NCBI GenBank assembly: GCA_944322875.1
Contig: CALUQI010000003.1
Span: forward strand, 1-43,782
Length of the DNA stretch: 43,782 nucleotides
From: Candidatus Gastranaerophilales bacterium
GTDB lineage: Bacteria; Cyanobacteriota; Vampirovibrionia; Gastranaerophilales; Gastranaerophilaceae
Direction: 5' to 3'
Numbering within the stretch: position 1 is the first letter of the stretch; every line of letters starts with the position of its first letter. The position numbers and the translations under genes are program-made. Of this stretch, positions 1 to 7,819 are shown in pieces. The notes below the pieces were generated by a model that saw nothing but the letters and a program-made list of their open reading frames with translations, had not been told where the DNA came from and searched no databases.

Positions 1-528
1 ATAACAGGTCGCAAATGTGTATCAATGATATATGATACAGATGGCAAAGACGGAGAGAACGAATCAACGAAGGATGTTCGCGGGATAAATTCAATGTTAA
101 CAAGTTGTGCAGTGAAATCCGGAGACGTATGTTTTGGTACTCCGTTTAAGCCTGAGCCAATGTCATTAGAAGATTGTCAAAAAGAGTTAGCAGAAGGTAT
201 TTTAGGTATAAGTTCTTGTCCCTACGATGGGGATTATTGGGCAGGTGCTGTCAAAGAATGCGGAAAGATTGAGAATATGCCGAGCACTCAAGATTTATAT
301 CTATTAGCGAGCTACATATATAATCAGCCGATATCAACTGCTACGAGTGGTCTAAAGATGGATAGAGAGCGAGTTAATTCTTTAGGCTTTACTAATTTTG
401 TTTCAGGTTTTGATGTCTGGGCAAATAATGGGACTCATACTATAGTCTTTTCAAGTGGATCCGTTGCGTTGGGTTCTTCTTTGAGGAAGAGCAGTAGACC
501 TTTGGCAATTTGTAAGAGTGCCGACTAG
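1..528 (+). CDS. pseudopilin-like protein, C-terminal part (5' end outside window)
   Basis: The frame is open from base 1, so the gene enters from the left and the ATG at 25 is probably internal. The visible part starts with an Asp/Gly-rich stretch (YDTDGKDGEN) resembling the 'vDiNG.kGPN' segment of type II/IV pseudopilin-like proteins. It then has four or more cysteines that could form disulfides and a YWAGAVKECG...MPSTQDLYLLASYIYN region. A prepilin N-terminus cannot be checked because it lies outside the window. The likely role is an exported pilus or secretion-system subunit, or a surface protein using the prepilin peptidase route. A strong terminator follows 14 bases after the stop. The class is inferred from composition and motif layout; a plain secreted protein is the alternative. 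Confidence 0.55.
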   Translation: MTGRKCVSMIYDTDGKDGENESTKDVRGINSMLTSCAVKSGDVCFGTPFKPEPMSLEDCQKELAEGILGISSCPYDGDYWAGAVKECGKIENMPSTQDLYLLASYIYNQPISTATSGLKMDRERVNSLGFTNFVSGFDVWANNGTHTIVFSSGSVALGSSLRKSSRPLAICKSAD

Positions 529-541
529 TTTTTAAGTCAAT

Positions 542-570
542 AAGCCTCCATTCTTTTTGGAGGCTTTTTT
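542..570 (+). terminator. intrinsic terminator after the pseudopilin-like gene
   Basis: An 8-bp stem (AAGCCTCC at 542-549 with GGAGGCTT at 559-566) closes a 9-base loop and runs into six T residues. It sits just after the stop at 528 and separates that gene from the pxpA operon. Confidence 0.9.
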
Positions 571-632
571 AGTCATCTTTAAATTTGTAAATTAATATTA
601 TATAAAGATGTGGTTTTATCTTCTTTATGTTG

Positions 633-638
633 TATAAT
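633..638 (+). promoter_or_regulatory. putative -10 box of the pxpA-yvcK-panBC operon
   Basis: A perfect TATAAT lies 20 bases before the preferred pxpA start at 658, in the first gap after the upstream terminator. No convincing -35 is seen at the expected spacing, so this is a weak call supported mainly by position. Confidence 0.4.
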
Positions 639-657
639 TATCACAAAAGAAGAATTC

Positions 658-1461
658 ATGATGCAGAAAATACTTGATAAAAAACAGGTCAAAAATGTTG
701 ACTTTAATTGTGATTTAGCTCAAAGTTTCGGTGTATATCGAAGTGGTATTGAATACCAACTATTAGATTATGTAAGTTCGGTTAATATATCATGTGGATT
801 CCATGCAGGTGATCCGTTAAGTATAAAAGAGGCTCTGTTAAGGGCAAAAGATAAAAATGTTGTTGTCGGAGCTCACATAGGGTTTGATGATATTCAGGGA
901 TTTGGTTATCGGCCTATGGACTTGTCAGATGATGAGTTAGATGCAATTGTTACATACCAGGTTGGAGCTATTATGTCTTTTGCTAAGTCCTATGGATTGG
1001 AAATTGAGCATGTCAGACCTCATGGGGCTATGTATGTTATGGCTGCTAAAGATTTTCACTTTGCATCTGTTATTGCCGGTGCTATAAAAAAGTGTTCTGA
1101 TTGGCTTATATATTATGGTGCGTCCGGTGACGTCACTGCAAAAGTAGGAGAATATATTAATATTCCGGTTGCACATGAAATATGTTTGGAAAAGTCGTAT
1201 AATGTTGACGGTACTATTGATTTTTCAGCTCCTGATATTGAAAATACAAATGTTTCAATCAGTCGTTTAAAAGAACTTCTTAATAATTCACAGGTTATGA
1301 ATAATGAGTGTGGGAAAACCTTAGTTAATGTTGATACTATTCATTTTACAAACAGAATATCAAATGCGTTGGATTTGGTAACACAAGCACGTGAAATTAT
1401 TGTTCCTGTTTCTGTTAATTATAAAAATGCTTGTGCTTCAGGTTGGGTAGAAGAAGGATAA
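658..1461 (+). CDS. pxpA: 5-oxoprolinase subunit A (LamB/YcsF family)
   Basis: The protein has 267 residues and carries the LamB/YcsF signature close to its start: VDFNCDLAQSFG, NISCGFHAGDP, GAHIGFDDIQGFGYR and HVRPHGAMY. PxpA works with PxpB and PxpC in ATP-dependent opening of 5-oxoproline to glutamate. No pxpB or pxpC is next to it; the downstream genes are yvcK and panBC. I chose ATG 658 because the family begins within about 15 residues of the VDxNCD motif and AAAAGAAG precedes it; a GTG at 610 would add 16 unlikely residues that overlap the putative -10 box. The stop is one base from the yvcK start. The family is certain; the exact activity without B and C subunits nearby is less sure. 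Confidence 0.88.
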   Translation: MMQKILDKKQVKNVDFNCDLAQSFGVYRSGIEYQLLDYVSSVNISCGFHAGDPLSIKEALLRAKDKNVVVGAHIGFDDIQGFGYRPMDLSDDELDAIVTYQVGAIMSFAKSYGLEIEHVRPHGAMYVMAAKDFHFASVIAGAIKKCSDWLIYYGASGDVTAKVGEYINIPVAHEICLEKSYNVDGTIDFSAPDIENTNVSISRLKELLNNSQVMNNECGKTLVNVDTIHFTNRISNALDLVTQAREIIVPVSVNYKNACASGWVEEG

Positions 1462-1462
1462 T

Positions 1463-2824
1463 ATGAGAAAATTTACAGCAAATATGAGAATTCCGAAAGA
1501 TGCAGGCTGGTTAATTCCGGGTTTGCAAGTTAAAAGATGGTTTGCCCTAATATTCTTGGGTGCGTTGTTGATTACACTTGGTATTTTAATATTATTTGAT
1601 ATAAAACCTATTTTTTATACAATGCAGTTTATACGCGCTATTGCAAATAACGTGTCTACAGAATGGTTGGCATTCGCTTTTTGTATGTTTGGCGCAGCAA
1701 TGTTCTTTAAAGGATGGCAGAAAACTAACTTGTCAATATTGGATTTAGGTGATGATAAGGGTGATTATTCTATTTTAGAAAATCTTTATAGAAGAAGAAA
1801 ATTAAACCGAGGACCCAAAATAGTTGCAATAGGCGGTGGAACAGGGCTTTCTATGTTGTTAAAGGGGATAAAACATATAACGAACAATATAACTGCAGTA
1901 GTAACCGTCGGAGATGACGGCGGAAGCTCCGGAAGGCTCAGAGAAGAAATGGGAGTATTGCCTCCGGGTGATATTAGAAATTGTATTGCAGCTTTGGCGG
2001 ATGATGAGGATTTGGTAACCAAGCTTTTTCAATATCGCTTTAAAACCGGAGAAGGATTGGAAGGTCATAGCTTTGGAAACCTATTTTTGACAGCGCTCTG
2101 TGCTATAACAGGTGATATGGTAAGAGCGGTTAAAGAATCTTCAAATGTTTTGTCAATTCGCGGTCGGGTTTTGCCTTCGACTTTGGATGATATGAAACTT
2201 GTCGCTGAAATGGAAGATGGTCGGATTATCAACGGTGAATCTAATATTCCTGAAGCCCACGGACGAATTAAAAGGCTTTATACAGAGCCAAAACATTGTA
2301 AAGCCTTGGAAGATGTTATTACTGCAATTAAAAATGCTGAATTGATAATTTTAGGCCCTGGAAGCTTGTATACAAGCGTTATCCCTAATTTGTTGGTAGA
2401 TGAGATTTCTCAGGAAATTGCAAAGTCAAATGCCAAGAAGATTTATGTGTGTAATATTATGACTCAACCCGGAGAAACAGATGGTTATTCGGTTTCAGAT
2501 CATGTGAATGCGTTGATGCAGCATGCAGGTAGCAGAAGAATAATAGATGCTGTCTTGGTTAATGATTATTTGCCTTCCAACATGGCTGAAAAGTATCAAT
2601 TGGCAGGATCATTTCCTGTAAAACTTGACTGTGAAAATTTGAAAAAATTGGGTGTCACTTTATGCCCGAAAAAATTAATTGAAGATAGTAAAGAAGGTTT
2701 AGTACGGCACAGTTCACATCGTGTTGCCAGGGCTATCTTGTACTGGTATAAAAAAGTTCAGCGTGACGGTTGTGCTTGTTTTTCAATCTGTGAAGAAGAA
2801 AAACCGGAGTGTGATATATTATGA
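1463..2824 (+). CDS. yvcK: YvcK/CofD-like gluconeogenesis factor with N-terminal membrane anchor
   Basis: 453 residues. Residues about 25-46 and 68-84 are hydrophobic and likely cross the membrane. The soluble CofD-like domain follows, with the nucleotide-binding KIVAIGGGTGLS around residues 119-130, then VTVGDDGGSSGRLR, LPPGDIRNC and LGPGSLYTSVIPNL. YvcK proteins bind UDP-sugars and are needed for normal cell shape and growth on gluconeogenic carbon in Bacillus. The transmembrane N-terminus is absent from the Bacillus form but usual in cyanobacterial homologues, which supports the proposed lineage. An AGAAGGA ribosome site lies in the end of pxpA. The stop overlaps the panB start by ATGA, so translation is probably coupled. 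Confidence 0.9.
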   Translation: MRKFTANMRIPKDAGWLIPGLQVKRWFALIFLGALLITLGILILFDIKPIFYTMQFIRAIANNVSTEWLAFAFCMFGAAMFFKGWQKTNLSILDLGDDKGDYSILENLYRRRKLNRGPKIVAIGGGTGLSMLLKGIKHITNNITAVVTVGDDGGSSGRLREEMGVLPPGDIRNCIAALADDEDLVTKLFQYRFKTGEGLEGHSFGNLFLTALCAITGDMVRAVKESSNVLSIRGRVLPSTLDDMKLVAEMEDGRIINGESNIPEAHGRIKRLYTEPKHCKALEDVITAIKNAELIILGPGSLYTSVIPNLLVDEISQEIAKSNAKKIYVCNIMTQPGETDGYSVSDHVNALMQHAGSRRIIDAVLVNDYLPSNMAEKYQLAGSFPVKLDCENLKKLGVTLCPKKLIEDSKEGLVRHSSHRVARAILYWYKKVQRDGCACFSICEEEKPECDIL

Positions 2825-3675
2825 TAAAAAAAGTTAGTGTTAATACTCTTCAAAGATATAAAGATAATGGCGAAAAATTTTCAATGCTGACGGCATATGA
2901 TTATTCTACCGCCAAATACTTTGATGAGGCGGGAGTTGACGTTTTATTAGTTGGCGACAGTTTGGCAATGGTAATTCTGGGCTATGATTCAACAACAAAA
3001 GTCAGTTTTGATGAAATGGCTGTGTTTACAAAAGCTGTTTCCAGAGGAACAAGCCGTTCTCTAATTGTTGCTGATTTGCCTTTTATGTCCTATAACATAA
3101 GTCTTGAATCTGCGTTAACTAATGCCTGTAATATGATTAAGTATGGTGCAAATGCCGTAAAAATCGAAGGTTGCAGCGAACACATAGTTGATGTAGTTAG
3201 GCGTTGTGTAGAGTCGGGCGTTCCTGTAATGGGACATCTGGGATTTACTCCTCAATTTTTAAATACTATCGGCGGGTACAATATTCAAGGTAAATCTTAT
3301 GAATCCACTCTTGCTATTTTGTCTCAGGCTAAAAAGTTGGAGGCTGCTGGCGCTTTTGCTCTAGTATTAGAAATGGTTCCTGAAGAATGTGCAAAGTATA
3401 TTGATGAAAATATTAATATCCCCACAATTTCCTGTGGTGCCGGAAGATATTGTACAGGTCAGGTTTTGGTTTCAGACGATATGCTAGGTAAATATTCTGA
3501 TTTTAAACCAAAATTTGTGCGCAGATATGCTGATATGCGTTCTGTAATTACTGATAGCGCTAGACAGTATGATTATGATGTGAAAAATGGTTTGTTTCCG
3601 TCAGATGATGAAGTTTATAAACTATCAGAAGAAGAATTGAAACAGTTTAATTTTCGCGAAGGTGTCAAATGTTAA
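2821..3675 (+). CDS. panB: 3-methyl-2-oxobutanoate hydroxymethyltransferase
   Basis: 284 residues, the normal family length. PanB transfers a hydroxymethyl group from methylene-tetrahydrofolate to 2-oxoisovalerate, giving ketopantoate for pantothenate and CoA synthesis. Seen here are MLTAYDYSTAKYFDEAG, the metal-binding LLVGDSLAMV, PVMGHLGFTPQ with IGGYNIQGKS, and LVLEMVPEE carrying the catalytic glutamate. The start overlaps the yvcK stop and the end overlaps panC by 7 bases, so the genes form one translationally coupled unit. panE and panD are not in the window. Confidence 0.95.
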   Translation: MIKKVSVNTLQRYKDNGEKFSMLTAYDYSTAKYFDEAGVDVLLVGDSLAMVILGYDSTTKVSFDEMAVFTKAVSRGTSRSLIVADLPFMSYNISLESALTNACNMIKYGANAVKIEGCSEHIVDVVRRCVESGVPVMGHLGFTPQFLNTIGGYNIQGKSYESTLAILSQAKKLEAAGAFALVLEMVPEECAKYIDENINIPTISCGAGRYCTGQVLVSDDMLGKYSDFKPKFVRRYADMRSVITDSARQYDYDVKNGLFPSDDEVYKLSEEELKQFNFREGVKC

Positions 3676-4526
3676 TCCATACTATTGATGAAGTTCGTGA
3701 ACATGTTAAAAAATGGAAAAAAGAAGGGTTGTCCGTTGGTCTTGTCCCTACTATGGGTGCTTTGCACGATGGACACAAAAGCCTGATTGTCAATTCTGTT
3801 GAAAAATGCGATAAAACTGTTGTTTCTGTATTTGTTAATCCTATACAGTTTTGTCCGGGCGAAGATCTCGACAAGTACCCAAGAACATTGGAGGAAGATA
3901 ATAATCTTTGTGAAAATGCGGGTGTAGATATTGTTTTTGCACCTTCTCCAAAAGAAATGTATGGCGAAGGGCATATTCTCTCAAATGATTTTTTAACCTA
4001 TGTCATTCCTCCTTATTTTTATGTCGATAAATTGTGTGGTAAATCTCGTGTTGGACATTTTGATGGCGTATGTACCGTTGTTAATAAATTATTTAATATT
4101 GTTCAACCAGATTTCGCATTTTTTGGGCAAAAAGATGCTCAACAATTAATTATTATTAAAAAAATGGTAAATGATTTGAATATACCTGTAGAAATTGTTG
4201 CTTGCCCTATCGTTCGCGAAAAATCTGGTTTGGCCTTAAGTTCAAGAAATAAGTATTTATCTTGTACTGAAAAAGAAGAAGCTGTTGTTTTAAGTAAAAT
4301 TCTTTTTAATATTAAAGCTTGTTATAATACCGGAATTGTTGATATTGAGGCTTTGAAAGATACTGCATATTCTCTTTTAAATGAAAATCATGATTTGGAA
4401 TATTTAGAATTCAGAGATGAAAATGATCTTTCGGAGAAAGAAAAAGCTGATGAAAATACTAGAGTATTTATAGCTTTAAAGATAGGAAATGTGAGATTGA
4501 TTGATAATATTTCACTCAAGCATTAA
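3669..4526 (+). CDS. panC: pantothenate synthetase
   Basis: 285 residues. PanC condenses pantoate with beta-alanine using ATP through a pantoyl-adenylate. Motifs in order: VGLVPTMGALHDGHKSLI with the HIGH-like HDGH, VSVFVNPIQF, the GHFDGVCTVVNKLFN segment, FGQKDAQQL, and the KMSKS-like LALSSRNKYLS. It is the last gene of the pxpA-yvcK-panBC unit. Its 3' end overlaps the convergent RNase HIII gene by 4 bases, and no terminator is visible there, so the two transcripts probably run into each other. Confidence 0.95.
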   Translation: MLIHTIDEVREHVKKWKKEGLSVGLVPTMGALHDGHKSLIVNSVEKCDKTVVSVFVNPIQFCPGEDLDKYPRTLEEDNNLCENAGVDIVFAPSPKEMYGEGHILSNDFLTYVIPPYFYVDKLCGKSRVGHFDGVCTVVNKLFNIVQPDFAFFGQKDAQQLIIIKKMVNDLNIPVEIVACPIVREKSGLALSSRNKYLSCTEKEEAVVLSKILFNIKACYNTGIVDIEALKDTAYSLLNENHDLEYLEFRDENDLSEKEKADENTRVFIALKIGNVRLIDNISLKH

Positions 4527-5146
4527 ACTTCGTTGAATGTTTTGAAGTGTGTTTTGCAAACTTCTTTTAATCTGTCTTTTCCATATTTTTTGATGAAATC
4601 TTTTGCTGCATCTTTAACTTGTTGAGCACAACCTTTTGGGAACTTTAAGTCATATTTGAGTCCCATTTCTTCCATTTTTTTAACATAAGCGGCGCGCGCA
4701 AGAATCGATGCGGCTGCCACAGCAATATCACTTTCGGCCCTTACCATTTGTTTTAACTCAATGTTTCTGCCGTGTTTCATCAATGCTGATTGTATTAAAC
4801 TTTCATCTCCAAACTTGTCGGAAAGTGCATAATCACAATGGTTATTTTTACATATGTTTTCAATTACCCTTGCATGTCCCCAGGCTAGAAGTTTATTGAG
4901 ATTCTTTATGTTTGAGTAAAGTTCGTTATATTTTCCGTTAGAAATTGCAACTACACTATTTATTGCATTATTTCGAATTATTTTTTCCAGTTCCAGAATT
5001 TTTTTATCGGAAATTTTTTTACTGTCTTTTATCCCCAGTTCAGTAAATAATTTTTCAGACTTTTCATCAACCAGAACTCCCGCTATACAGAGTGGACCGA
5101 AAAAATCACCTTTACCGGATTCGTCTACACCTATGTGTGTCACCAT
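4523..5146 (-). CDS. rnhC: ribonuclease HIII-type enzyme lacking the N-terminal substrate-binding domain
   Basis: 207 residues. The start GVDESGKGDFFGPL is the RNase HIII form (G-K-G-D-F-F-G-P) of the first catalytic motif, not the RNase HII form. Later acidic residues (KDSKKISDKK, ALSDKFGD, RAESDIAVAAASILARAAY) complete the usual set for cleaving RNA in RNA-DNA hybrids. Classical RNase HIII is about 300 residues with a TBP-like N-terminal substrate-binding domain, and that domain is missing here. The start ATG overlaps the stop of the PBP gene by one base (TAATG), so the two are co-transcribed. A divergent RNase HII is the alternative name. Confidence 0.8.
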   Translation of the reverse strand: MVTHIGVDESGKGDFFGPLCIAGVLVDEKSEKLFTELGIKDSKKISDKKILELEKIIRNNAINSVVAISNGKYNELYSNIKNLNKLLAWGHARVIENICKNNHCDYALSDKFGDESLIQSALMKHGRNIELKQMVRAESDIAVAAASILARAAYVKKMEEMGLKYDLKFPKGCAQQVKDAAKDFIKKYGKDRLKEVCKTHFKTFNEV

Positions 5147-7284
5147 TAATGTAATCCCTCCGGTACTGCCATCGGAATTGGTGAAGGTGTAATTGTTTTT
5201 TGTTGAGGTGTACTTTTTGGTTGTGTTGTTTCTGTTTGGGTAACAGTTTGGTTTATACTTGATTTAACACTATTTAGTACATCTTTAGGATTAAGTGCGC
5301 CTTCTTCCGTGGATGGGGTATTTTCACTTGCTGAATTAGAAGTATTTTCTTCTTTAAGGATTTTTATATTGTCTGTGTTTAGCTTAAACGGTTCTAACAC
5401 AACTTCAGGATAATTAAATTCAGCTTTGCCGTAAGGTTCCGTTGCAATTTTCATTATATCTTTCCATATAATTGCAGGTACCGTGCCGCCTTGGATTGAT
5501 TTATTCATAACGGTGTTATCATCGCTTCCTACCCAAACTCCCGTTACTACGTTTGGAGTATATCCCACGAAATAAGCATCTTTGTTGTCGTCAGTTGTAC
5601 CTGTTTTTCCGGCAGCAGGTTTTCCTATGTTAGCAGCTGCCCCGGTACCATTCGTTATTACGGTTTTTAACATAGCCGTCATTTCAGCTGCTGTGTTGAG
5701 ACTTAATTGGTGTGATATTTTGGGTTTTGGTGCTTCATAAACAACTTTCCCTCTGGAAGTTTCGACTCTTTCAATTGCATAAGGCTGCACTACGTAACCA
5801 CCGTTGGCAAATGCTCCATATGCTCTTGTAAATTCAAAAAGTTTAACCCCATTAGATCCTAAAGCTATAGTATAATCATATTCCAACGGAGTCTCAATTC
5901 CGAGAACTCTTGCTGTTTGTATAACTGAGCGAATTCCTACCGATTGGATAATCCTTGCTGCTGCAACGTTAGAAGATACCATCAGAGCACTATAAACAGG
6001 AATCTTACCTCGATATTTATTGCCATAGTTATGTGGGGACCAATCTCCTATTGTTATCGGTAAATCATCTACAAAATCATTAGGATTAATACCTTTTTCA
6101 AGTGCTGCGGCATAAACAATAGGTTTAAATGCAGAACCCGGAGGACGTACAGCTTGTGTAACACGGTCATACTGACTTTTCGTGTAGTCTTTCCCGCCAA
6201 CATATACAAGGATTTTTCCATTTGTAGGATCAAATGAAAATACTGCAGCCTGTTTTGCATCACCTGTTAGTCCCCAATTCTTTAGGTCGCGGACTACAGC
6301 TTCGTTTGCTGCAACTTGTGCTTTTGAATCCAAGGTTGTTATTATTTTGTATCCGCCATGAATTATTTCTGTTTCATCAAAACCTAATTTTTGAAGTTCA
6401 TTCATAACATAATCACAAAAGTATGGGGCCTTGTTTGTTGTATAAAATTGGGGCATGTCATTTAAGACTACTTTAGCTTTTTTTGCTTCTTGGTACTCAG
6501 ACCTTGTTATGTAACGCATTTTATACATTCTATTCAGTACTTGATTGCGTCGTTTAATGGCTAAATCAAGGTTATTATACGGTGAGTATACTGATGGCGC
6601 TTGCGGTAAACCTGCTATTAAAGCTAACTCCGGAAGGGTACAGTCTTTTATATGTTTATTAAAGTATATCTTAGCAGCTCCTTCAACTCCGTATGCACCT
6701 GAACCCAAATATACATTATTTAAATACATTTCTAAAATTTGATCTTTTGAAATAGTCTTTTCTATACGAGCTGCTATTACAAGTTCCTTGATTTTTCTTG
6801 TGAAAGTTTTTTCGTTGGATAAAAATAAAATCCTCGCCAGTTGTTGTGTTATGGTACTTGCTCCTTGAACCACTCTTCCTGCAAGTACATTCTGCACCAT
6901 TGATCTTGCAAGTCCGAATATATCGTATCCGCTATGTTTATAAAAATTTTTATCTTCTGTCGCTATAATTGCTTCTTTTAACTCTTCGGGGACATCACTT
7001 AATTCTACTTTAGAAAAAGTATAAGCGGTAAATGTTTTTATGATTTCCCCGTCTGATGAATAAAATTTAGTTACTATATTAGGCTTAAATTCTTCAAGAT
7101 TTTTTATAGGAGGTTGCGCTGTTAAATACATTTGTAAAGATGCAAAACCCGCAAGTATGAATGCGGCAAATACTATAAATACAAACTTCATATTGGAGGT
7201 AAAGTCATTATCAATTTTTTTCTTTTTAATGTTTCTTCTTGCTATTTCTTTGTCCGATAAAGTTTTTTTGCGTTTTTTCACCAT
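5146..7284 (-). CDS. class A penicillin-binding protein (PBP1A family)
   Basis: 712 residues. A basic cytoplasmic tail (1-32) leads into one membrane segment (about 33-56). The GT51 glycosyltransferase domain has catalytic Glu110 in the TEDKNFYKHSGYD motif, GASTITQQLAR at 141-151 and EMYLNNVYLGSGAYG at 185-199. The transpeptidase domain has Ser384-x-x-Lys387 (PPGSAFKP), the S-x-N motif at 437-439 and KTG at 560-562. After about 640 the tail is Ser/Thr/Pro/Gln rich and probably disordered. The enzyme polymerises and cross-links peptidoglycan outside the inner membrane. Its ribosome site is AAAGGGGA. It is divergent from the Cys-cluster gene across a 44-base gap. Confidence 0.95.
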   Translation of the reverse strand: MVKKRKKTLSDKEIARRNIKKKKIDNDFTSNMKFVFIVFAAFILAGFASLQMYLTAQPPIKNLEEFKPNIVTKFYSSDGEIIKTFTAYTFSKVELSDVPEELKEAIIATEDKNFYKHSGYDIFGLARSMVQNVLAGRVVQGASTITQQLARILFLSNEKTFTRKIKELVIAARIEKTISKDQILEMYLNNVYLGSGAYGVEGAAKIYFNKHIKDCTLPELALIAGLPQAPSVYSPYNNLDLAIKRRNQVLNRMYKMRYITRSEYQEAKKAKVVLNDMPQFYTTNKAPYFCDYVMNELQKLGFDETEIIHGGYKIITTLDSKAQVAANEAVVRDLKNWGLTGDAKQAAVFSFDPTNGKILVYVGGKDYTKSQYDRVTQAVRPPGSAFKPIVYAAALEKGINPNDFVDDLPITIGDWSPHNYGNKYRGKIPVYSALMVSSNVAAARIIQSVGIRSVIQTARVLGIETPLEYDYTIALGSNGVKLFEFTRAYGAFANGGYVVQPYAIERVETSRGKVVYEAPKPKISHQLSLNTAAEMTAMLKTVITNGTGAAANIGKPAAGKTGTTDDNKDAYFVGYTPNVVTGVWVGSDDNTVMNKSIQGGTVPAIIWKDIMKIATEPYGKAEFNYPEVVLEPFKLNTDNIKILKEENTSNSASENTPSTEEGALNPKDVLNSVKSSINQTVTQTETTQPKSTPQQKTITPSPIPMAVPEGLH

Positions 7285-7328
7285 GTAAAAAATCCCCTTT
7301 ACTTGCTATTTTATTATAACATGTTAAT

Positions 7329-7742
7329 ATGTATAGACAATATATGAATAAAATAAAAGATTTTTTAGCAACATTAAAAAATGAATTCCTATCAAATTTT
7401 GTCCCACAGCGAGTTTTTTACGAGATTAGCGGTGAATGTAAAAAATGTGGTAAATGTTGTAATTATATGTATAGTGTGGATACTTATACCGAAAGAGAAT
7501 TCAAATTGATGCAATTTTTTTTCCCATCTTATAAAAGATTTTACATAAAAGGTAAAGATGAATTCGGTAATCTCATTTTTGCTTGCAAATTGGTCACACC
7601 TGACGGGCTTTGTTCTGATTATAAACACAGACCAAGAATGTGTAGAAATTATCCGGCGAAAAGAATTTTTTATCCGGGGAAACTCCACGAAGGCTGTGGA
7701 TATAAAGTTCACATCAAAACGTTTGAAGACTATTTGAATTGA
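7329..7742 (+). CDS. YkgJ-family cysteine cluster protein
   Basis: 137 residues with the CxxCxxCC cluster (CKKCGKCC) near residue 37, followed by a lone Cys before KLVTPDGLC, RPRMCRNYPAKR and GCGYKV. This is the YkgJ (zinc/iron-chelating domain) pattern, in which eight cysteines are thought to bind metal; the biochemical role of the family is not established. No Shine-Dalgarno sequence is visible before ATG 7329; ATG 7344 is an alternative start. A TATTAT lies 11 bases upstream, so the 5' leader would be very short. Confidence 0.8.
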   Translation: MYRQYMNKIKDFLATLKNEFLSNFVPQRVFYEISGECKKCGKCCNYMYSVDTYTEREFKLMQFFFPSYKRFYIKGKDEFGNLIFACKLVTPDGLCSDYKHRPRMCRNYPAKRIFYPGKLHEGCGYKVHIKTFEDYLN

Positions 7743-7784
7743 CTTATATTTTAGTGTGCAAAAAGTTTAATTAAGCATTGATTG

Positions 7785-7813
7785 TTGCCTAAATTACTTT
7801 TTTCCGATATTAT
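7785..7813 (+). promoter_or_regulatory. promoter of the polyprenyl synthase gene, predicted leaderless
   Basis: TTGCCT (7785-7790), a 17-base spacer and TATTAT (7808-7813) make a good sigma-70-type promoter. The box ends six bases before ATG 7820, so transcription should begin at or next to the start codon. No ribosome binding site is present. Confidence 0.65.
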
Positions 7814-7819
7814 ATTTTT

